Part shown: positions 25,986-39,353 of the stretch, one piece after another
How positions within the stretch are numbered: the first letter of the stretch is position 1
Layout of the letters: every line of letters begins with the position of its first letter
Assembly (NCBI RefSeq): GCF_018812025.1
Contig: NC_063054.1
Location: forward strand, 32,444,412-32,508,411
DNA length: 64,000 nt
Reading direction: 5' to 3'
From: Megalobrama amblycephala
Lineage: Eukaryota > Chordata > Actinopteri > Cypriniformes > Xenocyprididae
Translations under genes and position numbers: made by a program
The notes under the pieces: generated by a model
Told to the model about the DNA's origin: nothing
Databases searched by the model: none
The model's input: the letters and a program-made list of their open reading frames with translations, nothing else

Positions 25986-26680
25986 AAATAGCACTGAAGC
26001 AGCAATGAAGGAAATTCCCAGATGTGCACACCTTCTATCTCCAGGCATCTTATGAGGAGCCATTATGAATGTCAGAATTACTCAATTTGTCTGATTTGAC
26101 CATCTGGGATACTCATTATCTGGATTGACTTCCTCTCATTCAACTTTGTTCTTGACTTCTATTCTTTGAAACTCTCCAATGTCCAGTATGAATGAGTTAC
26201 ATGGAGGCACTATGTCTTAGCCAGGGCACTGAGGGCTAAGGAGGGTCCGCCCCAGCCAAAGAGCTTTCATGATAGACCCTCTCTGACTCCCAGAGAATCT
26301 CTCTCAGAATTGAGTTTCAGGAAATCATAGACTGTTGATAGTGTCTTGTTATTGTCTCAGATGCAAGTTGATCTTACGGGAAGTAATAAATACTTGTTCT
26401 GGAGAACAGAATTTGATGATTTTTCAATCTTTATGATTTTGAACACTTAACTGTAAGACAACAATGTCAGAATAATAAGTGCAATGATCTCTGATGTCTG
26501 CAATAAATTGGATCCTTGATTGAGCGTTGTACTGTATATCTGTGATAAAATATATAAATCAATTTTAGAAAATATGGGGGAAATGCTGAAATATTAAAAA
26601 TAGATTTGTGTACTTGAGAAGTTCCCACTAAAACAGGTTTTGTATAAGAATATAACACACACACACACACACACACCACA
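25986..26680. other. Intergenic, unique; ends in an AC microsatellite
   Basis: Non-repetitive, moderately AT-rich, no exon. (AC)n at 26656-26676. Confidence 0.4.
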
Positions 26681-27012
26681 TGTTGGGTTTCCATGTTTTA
26701 TGGGGACATTTTTAAACGCTCCTATGGGTTGTATTTCAGGGAAGTGACAAACTACCTAAATGGTCGTATTGATTGGAGGACATGTTGGTACAAACTGTAT
26801 ATTCTATCCCCCTACACTAACCCTACCCCTAAACCTACCCATAACAGAAAACTTTCTGCTATTTTAGATTTTTAAAAAAAGAAGAAGAGATAATTCTGTA
26901 TGATTTATAAACTTGTTTCCTCATGGGGACCAAAAAAATGTCCCCACGAAGTCAAAATTTTACTGGTATTACTATACTTGTGGGGATGCATTTGCACTTA
27001 GGGAATACCAGG
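26681..27012. mobile_element. Fish repeat with GGGGACATTTTT / GTCCCCACGAAGTC motifs
   Basis: The stretch (CCCTACACTAACCCTACCCC at 26811, GTCCCCACGAAGTCAAAATT at 26941) is a widespread teleost repeat. CA microsatellites lie on both sides (26656-26676, 27013-27024). Class uncertain. Confidence 0.6.
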
Positions 27013-28373
27013 ACACACACACACATACTGTACAGAAGTTTATTGCTGTTCATTTTATGTTAATTGCTGTTAATCGCCATGTGATGTGCCACATTACTTT
27101 TCTAATCATCTACTTTTTATAAGGACTTGAGGATACTGTAGCAGCTGATGAAACTGACAAAAATACCACATATTTACATATTTACAAATAGGATAGCCAT
27201 TTATAGACACTCTAACAACCACATAGCCACATGCTAAAAACACTCAGAACACCTTAGCAACCTCATGGCGACCATCCACAACAACCGAGCACTGGCTGTG
27301 AGCTTTGCATGGCCATACATCACTCAGAATCAGAAATGCCTAGATTTAGATTTTTATATACATATATGAATATATATATGAATTGTTAACGTTTTCCACT
27401 ACAAATGCACAGTGCACAGTCCAAATGGTGTGCCCCCTATTGACAATAAAAAGTAATGTAAATAAAATAGGTTTGCACTTGCTTCATAAAACCTGTAAGT
27501 AAAGTCACTGGGTTCAGAATCATGTGTATACTTGTAAAAAATGTTCTTGCAAAAGGCAGGCTGGTGTTTTACGACCAGCACAATGAGTCTGTGCGGCAGT
27601 GTGCTCACAGCACTTCCCAGTGTTGTGCTGAGCGATCCCCTCACTGATAAACAGTGCCCTCTCCACCCTTACACGTCTCTATCAAGATCTGGAACCGCTG
27701 CCACTTTAGTACCATTCCCACATTGGCCTGATGCATACGCATACAACACACTCACACACTCCTCTTTAACATGCCCCTAGGAAATCCAAGGGAAGTTACT
27801 GTGTAAGCGGTTAAAGCAATGTACCGATGTAAAAATATCACTCTGTGTGAGCGTTTTATCACATCTTTTGGGTTTCTGTGCTTGGTTTATAAGATTAATG
27901 GGTTGGACTGCGATCTTAAATTGTTTTTAGGTTGTTTGCTCATAATACACTCTATAATTAACATTTGATTAACAGTAACTCACTGCAGGTCGTTAAAGTG
28001 GAACATCAAGCCCCTCGGGATGCACTGCGGATAGCATAGTTTAATACTGGGGAGGTGGTTCGAGTGAAGAACAAGAGAATATTTCATGAGCTATATGTCT
28101 TTTTCCTGCCCCTGTCAGATCAAACATCAGTCTAAAGATGTAGCATAATTCATTCAAAAAGGAAAATTCTGTCAGCATTTACGCTGTATGAGTTTCTTTC
28201 TTATGTGGATAAAGAAATGGGATTTTTTTTTTCAAGTCAGGAGGGTCTAATGTTGTTTTGGACTTCAGTGACTTTTAGTGTATAGACAAAATAGTTAAAA
28301 CATTCTTTAGAATATCTTTTTATGTTCCACAGAAAAAGTGACTAAGTATATATAAATTTATATACATAACTGT
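27013..28373. other. Intergenic, unique
   Basis: No recognised repeat except short AT runs at 27350-27380. 27530-27790 is balanced in composition. No exon supported. Confidence 0.4.
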
Positions 28374-28490
28374 TCATAAGTTTGGGGTCGGTAAGTTTTT
28401 TAAATTTTTTGAAAGTAGTTTCTTTAAAAAAAAAAATTACATTTTTTTTACTGACCCTAACCCTAAACTTTTGAATGGTAGTGTAAATTT
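28374..28490. repeat. Short foldback remnant of the AAAGTTTGGGG family
   Basis: CATAAGTTTGGGGTCGGTAA is mirrored by TTACTGACCCTAACC...AAACTTTTGAATGGTAGTG about 70 bp later; only the ends of the element remain. Confidence 0.65.
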
Positions 28491-31159
28491 AACGTTTGTC
28501 ACAGCTAAGAAAGCTAAAGACGATTTTTATTGATATTGATTTATTGATGTTTGACGTTTGAGAGATTAGACCAAACTTCTTCCCATATAAATGAACTACA
28601 ATCAAATATGGAAAACAGCTTTCAAAACCAAAAAAGCTTTAGGCCCACATAATAAATAAAGTAAGACCAATAAGGGAGAGTGGCCAAAGACACATCCTTA
28701 TTAAACATCCTAGTCGAAAACATGACTCTCATTACTTAAACCAATGATTTACTGCTGTCATATCAGGGTGGAGAAGTCTGGCTGGAGGGAAAAAAGTGTC
28801 GCCCTTTCATGAAAAATGGAGAGCTGTCGGAAACGGTGAGGGCGAGCAAGCAGTGCCATGGGGTTGCCGGTGTGCAGCGCAGGGAGGAAGCGGCGCTCAG
28901 AGCCGCAGGGGAAAGGCTGCATCTGGTCGCTAATGAGCCGCTCACAGGCAGCGACGTTCTCATCAGCTCTGTTTGTTTTCACAGGCCTCTCTGTGTCCAC
29001 TCCATGATTGTTTTGCTTGGTAGGCCCTACCGTCGTTCTCAGGCTCTCGGCCTGTTATTTATCAAGCGACTGCCCTGTTTTTTTTTTTCTTTGCCTCGAG
29101 TTCATTGGGCTAAATATAATCTCTCCTTCCTTCTCGCCCAGTCACTTGCATTGTGACAGCCAGTGGTTCTCAGCTACATCAGTAAGGAGAGATAGACTGG
29201 GGGTGTTTCCAATTGCTTTAACCTTCTGGCTGTGGTCCAATGAATGCAACGCGAACAGGATGTAGTACAAACATTCTCTGAGTGGAAAAGAGTGGAAAAG
29301 ATGCGGTTGCTTTTTAGATGACTAAGGATTAATGTCTGAAGTTAAAAAATGAACTTCCTGAACTCTGCAACTATGAAGCTATGTTTTTTTTTTAACATGC
29401 ATTTTTAAATTATTGTTATTGAGAATGACACAAAACAACTTTTGACAATTAAAGTTTATTTAAAAAAATTAAAGGAATAATTAATTTTGTCATAATTGAC
29501 CTTAATTGTTCATGACTTTCATCTTTGGCTGTATAGTTTTCCATACAACACAAGAAAATATTTTGTTTCCAGTAATCACTTGCTGACTGTGAATTATTCA
29601 TCACTTCAGGTACATCTATTCAGCTTAAAAATGTGTGTTTTTTTTTTCTAAAAATAAAATAAAATAAAATAAAGTTAAAAAATAAAATAAAATAAAATAA
29701 AATAAAATAAAATAAAATAAAATAAAATAAAATAAAATAAAATAAAATAAAAAAGTAAGAAAAGATGCCCTTTGATGGACTAGCCATTCTGGATAAACTG
29801 CTAAATATTTCCATTTGTGCTAATCAAAAGTCATATGGTGACATATGTTGAGCAAATAATGATAGAATTAAAATTTTTGAGTGAATTATTTCTTTAACCA
29901 GCCTTTTTCTTATTTTTAAGCCTTTTTTCTACTATTCTAATGATTTTTTTTGAGAGCTCTCCTTCACAATTTTAGTTTCTTTCTGATCTCATCGACAGAC
30001 ATGAACTAAGGTTGTCTGTTTTTACAGCTTGAAAAAACAACCACATGACTTGTGATCAGTAATCCCTCTTATCGTGGACATGTTGTGACTCCCCCTGCCA
30101 TAATTCCTGATCAGTGATCCTTAAATGCTAATATTACTTCTGTGATTTTTGGCCCTTTATAGAAGTCCCGCACATTTCTGTCCACGCTCGAAACGCTCGA
30201 CCAGCTTAGGGATAAAAGTTGTCCCCTAAAACCCTCCTGAATACCCTTTCAGGCGGCCAGCGCGGGGGGTTTGGACTCTGATCCACGCTCCTTTTTTACA
30301 AGTACCACTGTTCAAACGTGACAGCAGGCCAGCACTTCAGAAGACTGATTCAAAGGTATGGCCATGGGCCGCTGTTCAATGGATCCTACCCATCACATGC
30401 TCTTTGGCTAAATCATCATGACCTGAGATTTCAACCACTCCGCCACACTCTTTCCCAGGCTTTTCTCCTTGTGCATGCTCTGGTGACAGCCAAACCGCCA
30501 GCCAGAACGAACCCCCACCCTCTTCCTTTTTCTCTTCAAACATTTCCTAACCAGACTCGTTCTATGAAAATACATAACCGATGCGTCCCAAAGAGAAAAG
30601 AGGGACAGAAAGAGAAAAAAGAGACTCCGTGCATGTTGCATTATGCAATGGAAGGGGGCCGTCGCTGGGCAAACAGTGGCACTCTGTGTGAGAGAGCGTG
30701 GGGCACGGCGGGGCGGCGTGGTGCTGGTGTTGCGCTGGGAACGGGGCGATCTTGGTGAGCCGTGGGAGCGACGGTGAGGAGGACAGGGCTCCTGGCGGCT
30801 CTGTGCTTCTCTCCCCCAGCCCTTTATCTCTCACGCGGGAGAAATGGGTCAGCTTTGGGGGCCGAGGTACGGTTACATTTGAGAGCCTCCACTGAATGAG
30901 CTCTACTCCCTTGATTACAGGGCAACGTTTCAAAATGCAATTTATCAGAAGTGTTACAAAAGATGAAATGAGAAACTGAAGGGAAATCTTTAGGCCTGCA
31001 GTAAGTAATCTGGGAACAGGAGCTGATATGAGATCATTTGTAGTCTCATTTGTGTTTGTTGAAAATGATAACAATTTTACACGTTCATGTCCTCTTATCT
31101 TTTTGGATGTTCTAAAAGTGCTGATAATTAGTACTATAACAGCAGTGTATGAACACATA
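28491..31159. other. Intergenic with two GC-rich unique blocks and an (AAAAT)n array
   Basis: 28740-29280 and 30140-30900 are non-repetitive and GC-rich, candidates for regulatory sequence. (AAAAT)n spans 29651-29754. A 198-codon minus-strand open frame at 30562-31158 has biased, proline/serine/leucine-rich content and no recognisable domain, so it is not called. Confidence 0.4.
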
Positions 31160-31375
31160 GGGCCAGTTTCACAGACAAGGCGTAGATTAAGCCGGGATTA
31201 GGTCTTAGTTCAATTAGAACATTTAAGTATAGCTTTTAGAAATGTGCCTTAGAAAAAAACATTACTGGTGTGCATCTTGAGACAAAACAATGGCACTGAC
31301 ATATTTTAAGATACGGCAGTGCAAGCTGCTTTCAGTTCACACAGCTCAAACATGCATTTTATTCTGAGAGTAGGC

Positions 31376-32305
31376 TTAAAGGCCCCGATATAGGCTACTC
31401 ACGGCAAAGTTCTTTTAGGGGTAAAACGAATTTTGAAATACGTGAGCAGCGATATGTTGTTGTTGAATATCTGACACCGCCCAAACTGCTGAGAGGGGCT
31501 TTTAGATGAATCTGTAAACATGTGCTGCGCGCTTTCCTCTCAATAACAAAAAAAAAAAAAAAAAAAACACAACACAACACAACAAAATTGAGAAAAGAGC
31601 AAACATTTTAATAAAGCATAAGAAAAGCATCTGATCGTAGCCAAGTGGATATGTTTGTTCGCACAAGCTCTGCAATTTGCACTCTAGTAAAGTCATGTCA
31701 CGTTTATTTATATAGCACTTTATACAATAAATTGCTTAAAATTAAGAAGCTTTACTGTATTAAACATGAAAAACAGTGTCAGTGTCTCGTTTCATCAGAA
31801 GTACAACTTAATTTTCTAATATAAAGCAGCTCTCCATGTGTTCATGTTTTCACTCACGGACGTTTCAAATCAGCAACAATATCTGACATCAACTGTCCCA
31901 TAAATGTTGTTTCTTATGCTCAAATAGCATTAAAAAAAGCTTGCACGAGTCAATGCGTATGTGCAGTCCTAAGCGCGAGTCTTGGGTTTCTATGAGAACT
32001 GGAGCTTCTAACGGCAGCTGCAGTGACGCAATGACTTTATCAATCAGTGATTGGCTCTTTTACTTAGAAGGCGGGACTTATTCTGCCATATTGCGAGTTG
32101 CAGTTTCTCCCATTCATAACTGAACCATCTTTCTATAGTCTTTGCAATTACGCAATCGCCATGAACTGAAGGTGTCTTTTTCAGAAAGTTCGCTTTGGCA
32201 AGCTGTTTCGAACTCCAAAGGAAGTTTGTTTTGGCCTGATTTTGTTCGAAATGACGTCACATGAGTTCTTTCTTCGATTTAGTTTTAAATATATCGGGGC
32301 CTTAA
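31376..32305. mobile_element. TTAA-flanked element with AGGCCCCGATATA ends
   Basis: TTAAAGGCCCCGATATA is mirrored by TATATCGGGGCCTTAA, 930 bp. It includes an A-run of ~20 at 31550-31567 and mixed GC-balanced interior with no coherent ORF. It shares its right TTAA with the next element. Confidence 0.85.
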
Positions 32306-33216
32306 AGGTGCCCTAGAATCAAAAATTGAACTTATCTTGGCATAGTTGAATAACAAGAGTTCAGTACATGGAAAAGACATACATTGAGTTTCAAACTCCA
32401 TTGCTTCCTCCTTCTTACATAAATTTCATTTGTTTAAAAGACCTCAGAAGAACAGGCGAATCTCAACATAACACCGACTGTTCCGTAACAGTCGGGATCA
32501 TTAATATGTACGCCCCCAATATTTGCATATGCCAGCCCATGTTCAAGGCATTAGACAAGGGCAGCCAGTATTAACATCTGGATCTGTGCACAGCTGAATC
32601 ATCAGACTAGGTAAGCAAGCAAGAACAATAGCGAAAAATGGCAGATGGAGCAATAATAACTGACATGATCCATGATATCATTATATACTAATGTACTGTT
32701 AAATGTGGTTAAAGTTACCATCGTTTATTACTGTATTCACGGAGAAAAGAGCCGTCGCTATTTTCATTTTGAAACACTTGCAGTCTGTATAATGCATAAA
32801 CACAACTTCATTCTTTATAAATCTCTCCAACAGTGTGTAATGTTAGCTGTAGCCACGGAGCACCATCAAACTCATTCAGAATCAAATGTAAACATCAAAA
32901 TAAATACTGTACTCACACGATCCGAAGCATGCATGCAGCATGCCTGACGAACATCTTGTAAAGATTCATTTGAGGGTTATATTATCTGTGTGAACTTTGT
33001 TTATGCACTGTTTTATAGTCGAGAGCTCAGGGGGGCAGGGATCGTGATATTTAAAGGGGCCGCAGCCTGAATCGGTGCATAGTTAATGAGGCAGTTAAAA
33101 AAATTAATAAAAAAAAAATCTATGGGGTATTTTGAGCTGAAACTTCACAGAGACATTCAGGGGACACCTTAGACTTATAGTACATCTTGTGAAAGAACAT
33201 TCTAGGGCACCTTTAA
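32302..33216. mobile_element. TTAA-flanked MITE, family A, copy 3
   Basis: TTAAAGGTGCCCTAGAATC to ATTCTAGGGCACCTTTAA, 915 bp with well-matched ends. Abuts the AGGCCCC element, and together they fill one TTAA of the host element. Confidence 0.9.
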
Positions 33217-33241
33217 ACCTTATTTGTGAAACCAGCCAAAA

Positions 33242-33606
33242 ATGTATCACTTTGCATTTCTGTTCACTAGCTAGCAACTCCAGCAGAACAAAAATAGACC
33301 AAAAATGGCTAAATTAACTCAAGTTACATAAGTTACTTTTGTTTCTTGGTTCTAGAATTTTGTATAAAAGCAATAAAACACACTCAATTGAGCAACCAAA
33401 AGTTCAACCAAACACGAAAATTCTGTCATTTTACTCATCTTTATGTTGTTCCAAACATGTATCTATTTCTTTCTCTTGCAAAAGACAAAATAAGATTCAG
33501 GATTTTCATTTTTGCTTGAACAATTCGTATAATTAAGTGAGTGAGTGAGTGAGAGAGAGACAGACAATCGATCAATAGATAGACAGATAGACATGCAGAC
33601 GATAGC

Positions 33607-33646
<40 letters not shown>

Positions 33647-34738
33647 TAGAGAAATGGTCCAGAAAATGTCAATGATGTATCTCAATGCACTTCCTGCAAA
33701 ATCAAGAGCTAAATATTTTGGCATAAATATCTTAGCATAAAAACCATCTTTCTTAGTATTTATACATTACTGACCAGCCTTAAGTTTTAGTTTAGCTAAG
33801 CTAAATATCATGTGACTATATAATGTATGCCAGGTTTCTCTTTTAGATGTCAGCACTGGGGTTACATTTCAGAGCCAAAATGATGGCATTTCAACATGTT
33901 GGTCGTCAAAGAGGATGTAGTGCTACTGCGTTTAAAGCGCGTCAATAATCGATTCCATGGCCGCCAAAGGCTTCACCTCCACTTTAACAAGAAGTGAGCA
34001 GAGCGGAGGCACAGACCTCTCACTGTGCATCACTGCCACAGCCTCTCACAGGCTCTAAATCAAAGCTCAGGAGCCATGAATGACAATGTCCCTTTCTTCA
34101 GGCTCTTCCCTCTGAGGAAGAAAGGCCTGCGAACCCCCAATGTGATCCCTGAGAGGGAACAGCGTGGCCTCCCCCCTTCCCTCCCCACCGCTGAACTCAG
34201 TTTATGGCCGGGCTGAGGTTGCTCACTTCAAGGTAGTGTTCTTTTGAACAGTGGCGTTGCCGGGGCTCGTGTTACACCTGCCCCCGCTCTAACCTCTCCT
34301 CATTCACACGGCCCTCCGGGACAAGGCCCTTCTCTGTCTGCTTGCCCCGCCGCACAAAGCACCCACAAGCCATCACTGCCAGTGCTGTTTGTTAGCCACC
34401 ATCGCCCCAGCACTGTCCGCTCACACAATGTGTGACTGTGGTGGAAAGGCCCCCCTGACACCCAGCATAGGCAGCCGGGGGGATTCCAGATCCATTACCC
34501 ATCGCCATGGCAATCTACGGAAAAGAAGTTTTATGTTTTATTTATATAAATGTATACCTTGAATGCACTGTAAGTCGCTTTGGATAAAAGTCTGCCGAAT
34601 GAATCAATGTAAAGCTTGTACTTATTTTGGAATTTAATGTTCAAATGAACCCAAGAAATTGCTTCTTCAAAGTTTCTGATCCAAATGTCATCGATTTGTT
34701 TTTTATATGCTTCACAGCTATTGAAATCTATCTGTATA
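33242..34738. other. Intergenic with GATA/GACA microsatellite and a GC-rich block
   Basis: 33410-33470 is a fragment of the GTTCACC family. A GTGA/GATA/GACA microsatellite spans 33535-33651. 33850-34510 is GC-rich and unique, with an X-box-like CGCCATGGCAAT at 34505-34516. 34570-34610 is the CTGTAAGTCGCTTTGGATAA motif that is common in teleost repeats. No exon. Confidence 0.45.
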
Positions 34739-35062
34739 CACTACTGATCAATAAGATTTTTTAATGTTTTGAAACAAGTCTCTCATGCTCACAAAAGCGG
34801 CATTTATTTGATCAAAAATACAGTAAAAACAGAAATATCGTGAACTGTTTTCTATTCTAATACAGTATATTTTAATATGTAATTTATTCTTGTGATGGTA
34901 AAGCTGAATTTTCAGCATCATTACTCCAGTCTTCAGTGTCACATGATCCTTCAGTGATCATTCTGATTTGATTAAACCAATGTTATCAATGTTGAAAATA
35001 GTATTTTTCAGGATTCCTTGATGAACAAAGTTCAAACAGCATTAATTTAAAATACAATTTTT
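34739..35062. mobile_element. AAAGTTTGGGG-ended element, reverse copy, degenerate
   Basis: Contains TGAATTTTCAGCATCATTAC and GTGTCACATGATCCTTCAG, the reverse of the family core. Starts ACACTACTGATCAATAAG. The right end is eroded. Confidence 0.65.
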
Positions 35063-35808
35063 AGTAATAACGTTAGGGTTAAGGTTAGGGTCTTTACTGT
35101 GACTTTTGAGCGATTAATTGACCCTTCGCCAGGAGTTTGATTGACAGGCGATCTAACCAATCATAACGCCGAATCCGCCATTTTGTCCGACAAAGCAGTC
35201 AGGGGAGTTAGTAGATTAATGTAGGTGGATTTGAACTTGAAAAGTGGTGTGTACTCACATCTTTCCGCGATTGAAACAACATTCCTGTTTATTTGATGCT
35301 ATAAATGAACTAGTAGGAAGAGATGATCGGTTCATGAGCCGCTTTAACTGAGGCGCTACAGCGATCTGTCACGACACATTAAAGAGCCAAAAAATTGTAT
35401 TTATTGTTACATTTCTTTAAAAATGACAAATTTTGAAATTTGAGACTTTGTTTCATATCAAAAGCAACCTGCTCTGTCTTGTCTGTCGATGCGTTGTCAG
35501 TGTCTTCTCTGCTCCACAATGTATTTTTCACTGTGTGAGAATGTGATGTGTGAGAGATCGGCTATTTCCTGCTATATCATTAAAAATTCTGGCCATAATT
35601 ACTCTGCATATTTAGTAATTCTGCAAAGTGATTTAATAAACTCATTCTTGTCATTAATAACAGAACACAGAAGCACAATAAACAGCAAAATGTGCAACGA
35701 GCTATGGGACTAAAAATTCTTTGGTTTGTGTATAGATTTTGTTTTGTTTTTTAAAAAGAAATCGATGCAAAAATGAGATTCCTGCCTACATAATGGATTA
35801 CTTTCATT
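35063..35808. other. Intergenic, unique
   Basis: 35130-35400 is moderately GC-rich; the rest AT-rich. No exon or clear repeat recognised. Confidence 0.35.
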
Positions 35809-35981
35809 CTCAGAAAAAAAGGTACAAAAGTTGCCACTGGGACGTACCATTTAGGTTCTAATATGTACACTTTTGGTTCCAGTACCTTTGAGGTACTAAT
35901 ATGCACTCTTTAGGTACAAAGGTGTACCTTTTGAAAGGATACCGCCCCAGTGACAGCTTTTGTACCTTTTTTTTTTGAGAG
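35809..35981. mobile_element. Short palindromic MITE, GGTACAAAAG ends
   Basis: TCAGAAAAAAAGGTACAAAAG is mirrored by CTTTTGTACCTTTTTTTTTT; inner arms GCCACTGGGACGTACC and GCCCCAGTGACAGC pair imperfectly. 173 bp. Confidence 0.8.
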
Positions 35982-37225
35982 TGTTGGGAACTGCCCAGAA
36001 ATATATGATATTATAAATGAATATCCCATTACAGTCACATTTCCAAATAAGACCGATTAATACAGAAATATGCCAACACATTTTTGGATTTCTAGAAATT
36101 TGGATTCTTTAAAACAGAATATTGGTTGTTGTAAACTGCTAGTCGTTTACATATCATCATGATATGGCCAAATTTTTATTAATATAAAATATTCTTATAG
36201 ATGAGTTTGATAAAAATTTGGCAAGTCACTTTCACTTGACTATGAAGCAGTATGTGGTCAGAGTTGTAGAGGTTCTTTACTCTGTAAACAGAGCGGGCCA
36301 GAATCTAATCACAAACACAGACAACACAGCACTGAGCAGGACGGCCTGTTAAAAGTATCAGCGGGGTGCCGAGAGCAGACCCAACACACTCCTGTGAGTG
36401 ATGCTCTGAAGACCCCACGTGCCCTCTGTAAACATCCCCCTGCGCCACTGACGGGACAGTGCCGCATTCTCACGAGAAACCGTTGTCGTGTCCCACTCTT
36501 CACATCCGAGGCAGTTCACACAACTTCCAGAGAGCTGCAAAATCCCCCAAAAGAGTTCCCAGAGCATTTTTAGCTTCTGTTTCTAATATTAGACCTTCTC
36601 TGGTCAACTGGGATCAAAGGTCGGCAGAACGCTTGAAATGTAATACAACCGAATGGTTAAATATAGAGGAAGAGACAATTAGGGAGATGAGCGGTCAGCA
36701 GCCCAGTGTCTTTCTGCAGTCAGCTGTGGGTCTATTTTCTGCTGCCAGAAGAAGAGAGGAAGGAACATTGTGTTTCCTGTAAATAAAGAGAGGAGTGCAG
36801 CTATCATTGTTTTGACAACGGAAGCTACGTCGCTGTTGTTCTTTTTCTGACACCCGTCACATCTACGTGTGAAAAGAAGTGTTCCCTACTGGCCCAGAGG
36901 TCAATCAGAACCATTCACAAGTTGAAATGAAGATCTCTACGTCAGATGAAGTTGTAAACAACACTGGAGTCTCTTGCCTTAAAGGGATGAAGTGGTTCAA
37001 ATGACATCGGTGAAGCCTCATTTAAAAACATCTTGATTTCATTTTTAAAGTGATCTAAAACACAATCACAGTTTTAGTATTTAAATGATTTAAAATCAAA
37101 TGATGGTAACATCTAATAATAATAACACTAAAAGACTACACTTGCAATAATGCAAATCACAAACATCCAGAAATCCAGCAATGTTGTTATATTAAGATAA
37201 GATTTTATATTTATGTTGAAATTTA
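35982..37225. other. Intergenic; unique block 36240-36960
   Basis: 36240-36960 is non-repetitive and balanced in composition, with no supported exon. Flanks are AT-rich. Confidence 0.4.
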
Positions 37226-37711
37226 CACTATACTGTTTAAAAGTTTGGGGTCAGTAAGATTTTGTTTTTAAATTAATACTATTATTCATCAAGGATGCAT
37301 TAAATTAATCAAAGTGACAATAAAGATATTTATAATGTTTCAAAAGATTTATATTTCAAATAAATAATGTTCTTTTGAACTTTCTTAAAAGATTCTAAAA
37401 AAAATATGCATAAAATACATGCTTTCCACAAAAATAGTAACTGTTTTCGGCATTGATAATAATAAGAAATGAAATGAGCAGCAAATCAGCATAGAATGAT
37501 TTCTGAAGGATCATGTGACACTAAAGACTGGTGTAATTATTCACAAGACAAAAAAATATTTTATATTGTAATAATATTTCAAAATATTTCTGTTTTTATT
37601 GTATTTCTGATTTTAAAAAAGCAGCCTGGTGAGCATAAAACATTTTATATATATATAAAATAAATTATATATAAAATAAATATATATAAAATATATATAA
37701 AAGTTTGGGGT

Positions 37712-37768
<57 letters not shown>

Positions 37769-37786
37769 CCAACCCCAAACTTTTAT
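37226..37786. mobile_element. AAAGTTTGGGG-ended element with internal (TA)n expansion
   Basis: Left end CACTATACTGTTTAAAAGTT, core GATTTCTGAAGGATCATGTG, right end CCAACCCCAAACTTTTAT. A (TA)n tract at 37713-37764 lies between a second AAAAGTTTGGGGTTG and its mirror at the right end. Confidence 0.75.
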
Positions 37787-39229
37787 ATTTATATTTATTG
37801 GATGAGTCATATGAATTTATCTTATCAATTAGTGTTTTCTACAACTTGTTTTCTCAATTTTCATGTCATTTTCATGAGACAAAATATGCATTTACTAACA
37901 GAGAAACTATAATTTTACATTTACATTCATGCTAAGCAGACTCACTTTGACTAAAAGCATTTTATATTTTCTGCATGAGCTAATCAAACCATTTTTTAAA
38001 ATCGTACTTCATTAAAGCTGATAGCAGGTTTCCCACAATGTGCAAAATATCCACAGCACATCCTTCCTGGTGGATGTTCAAGAAGTGATAACCAGAACAC
38101 ACACGAGCAGGATGTATTGTCTACAAACCCTCTACAAATAGAGCGTACCTCCAGGAAACGGTGTCATGAGAAAAAGCGATGACATAGCCTAGGTAGGGGA
38201 AGATGACCATCACAGAATAAAAGCTATATCTGTCGCTACAAACACACGCCCAAAAAAAGATTTGCATGAGAAAGAGACTCGTATCCTGTAAATAATGAGT
38301 CAGCCATCTTACACTGTTTGAAATTGAAAATGATTGTGGTTAAATCTTAAATGAATAAGTATTCTGCAATACAATGCTATACCAGAAAAGCATTTCTTAA
38401 ATCAACATTGAATCAGTTTTGTAGTCTCTGAGGAATGTGAACATGGTGAGGTGGGCGTTTCTCAAACGTGCTTTAAGGAAACATTGTAGACAATGCATAT
38501 GTCAAGGCCAAAACAACTGAGGGAAGAATGATTTTTATAACATTTACTAACAGTCAAAAGATGGTTAAATGATTAAAATTTAAGAAGCACATGATTTCAA
38601 TCTATTAAAAAGTAACAAATCTTGTATGGACTATGTTTTTCAGGTTTACATTGATATTTTCCCACAGAAACTTGGAAGAATGACGCTTGATACTGTGTGA
38701 CACTGTAAAATGAGGCTCTTTGAAAATATAAAATGACAAAAAAATTATAGACAAATGACACAACAGTTGCTATAAAATGGTAACAGTAGTACTTTGGTAT
38801 ATAATGGCCTACCAACCATAGGAGTGAATGATTACCATGTTCATGTTATTTAAATAGTAAATATCTGCAAATATGGTATATGTCTGGGAAAAAAAAAAGA
38901 AAAAAAAAGGATATGATATCATGATATGCAATACTTTTCATTGGTAATTTTAAAAACAAAATTGTTCATTTGCTTTAAATCATGAAAATATGAAAATAAT
39001 TGTTTAATTTTATTAATAATCGATCAATATCAATTATAACAAAGCAATAAATCTTAAAAAAGACTATTTATTGAACTAAGAATATGGCACTATTTTCTTA
39101 CATATAAGAATGTTTCTTTTATTTATAAATTATATATATCGTCGTATACATATATAACATATTATTTTCGAAGTAGGGCTACTTACAGGTTTTGCTCGGC
39201 TTGTGTAGTAACACCCAATTGACTTGCTT
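37787..39229. other. Intergenic upstream of hddc2
   Basis: AT-rich; no exon. 38870-39170 is low complexity. 38020-38300 is the most balanced part. Confidence 0.4.
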
Positions 39230-39353
39230 GTATTCTGTCACCATCTTGTGGCGGTTGTCTGTCATTACCACAACCGGCAGTTTAATCGCTTGCGCGCGCT
39301 GTATTTACATCCGGGTGAGCTGACGTCGGCGTCCTATTGGTTGGTGTAACGGA
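39230..39353 (+). promoter_or_regulatory. hddc2: hddc2 proximal promoter / 5' UTR
   Basis: A short CpG-containing stretch directly before the start codon. It has no TATA box. It holds an ETS-like CATCCGGGT (39309-39317), a CRE-like TGACGTCGG (39321-39329) and an inverted CCAAT box (ATTGG, 39336-39340). This is the usual makeup of a housekeeping promoter. The transcription start is inferred to lie within about 60 bp of the ATG; it cannot be fixed from sequence. Confidence 0.6.

Larger units (their letters stand above)
31160..33241. mobile_element. TTTCACAGACAAGGC-ended element split by two TTAA elements
   Basis: The left part (31160-31379) starts GGCCAGTTTCACAGACAAGG; the right end (33213-33241) reads TTAAACCTTATTTGTGAAACCAGCC in sense, its inverted repeat. 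A second, less disturbed copy of the right side at 63460-63597 reads straight through GGCTTAAGCCTTGTCTGTG, showing that the break falls at a TTAA. Confidence 0.85.

Noticed and set aside
30562..31158. 198-codon minus-strand open frame, the longest in the window
   Set aside because: No recognisable domain; proline/serine/leucine-rich composition of a reverse-read GC-rich region; no splice or family support.
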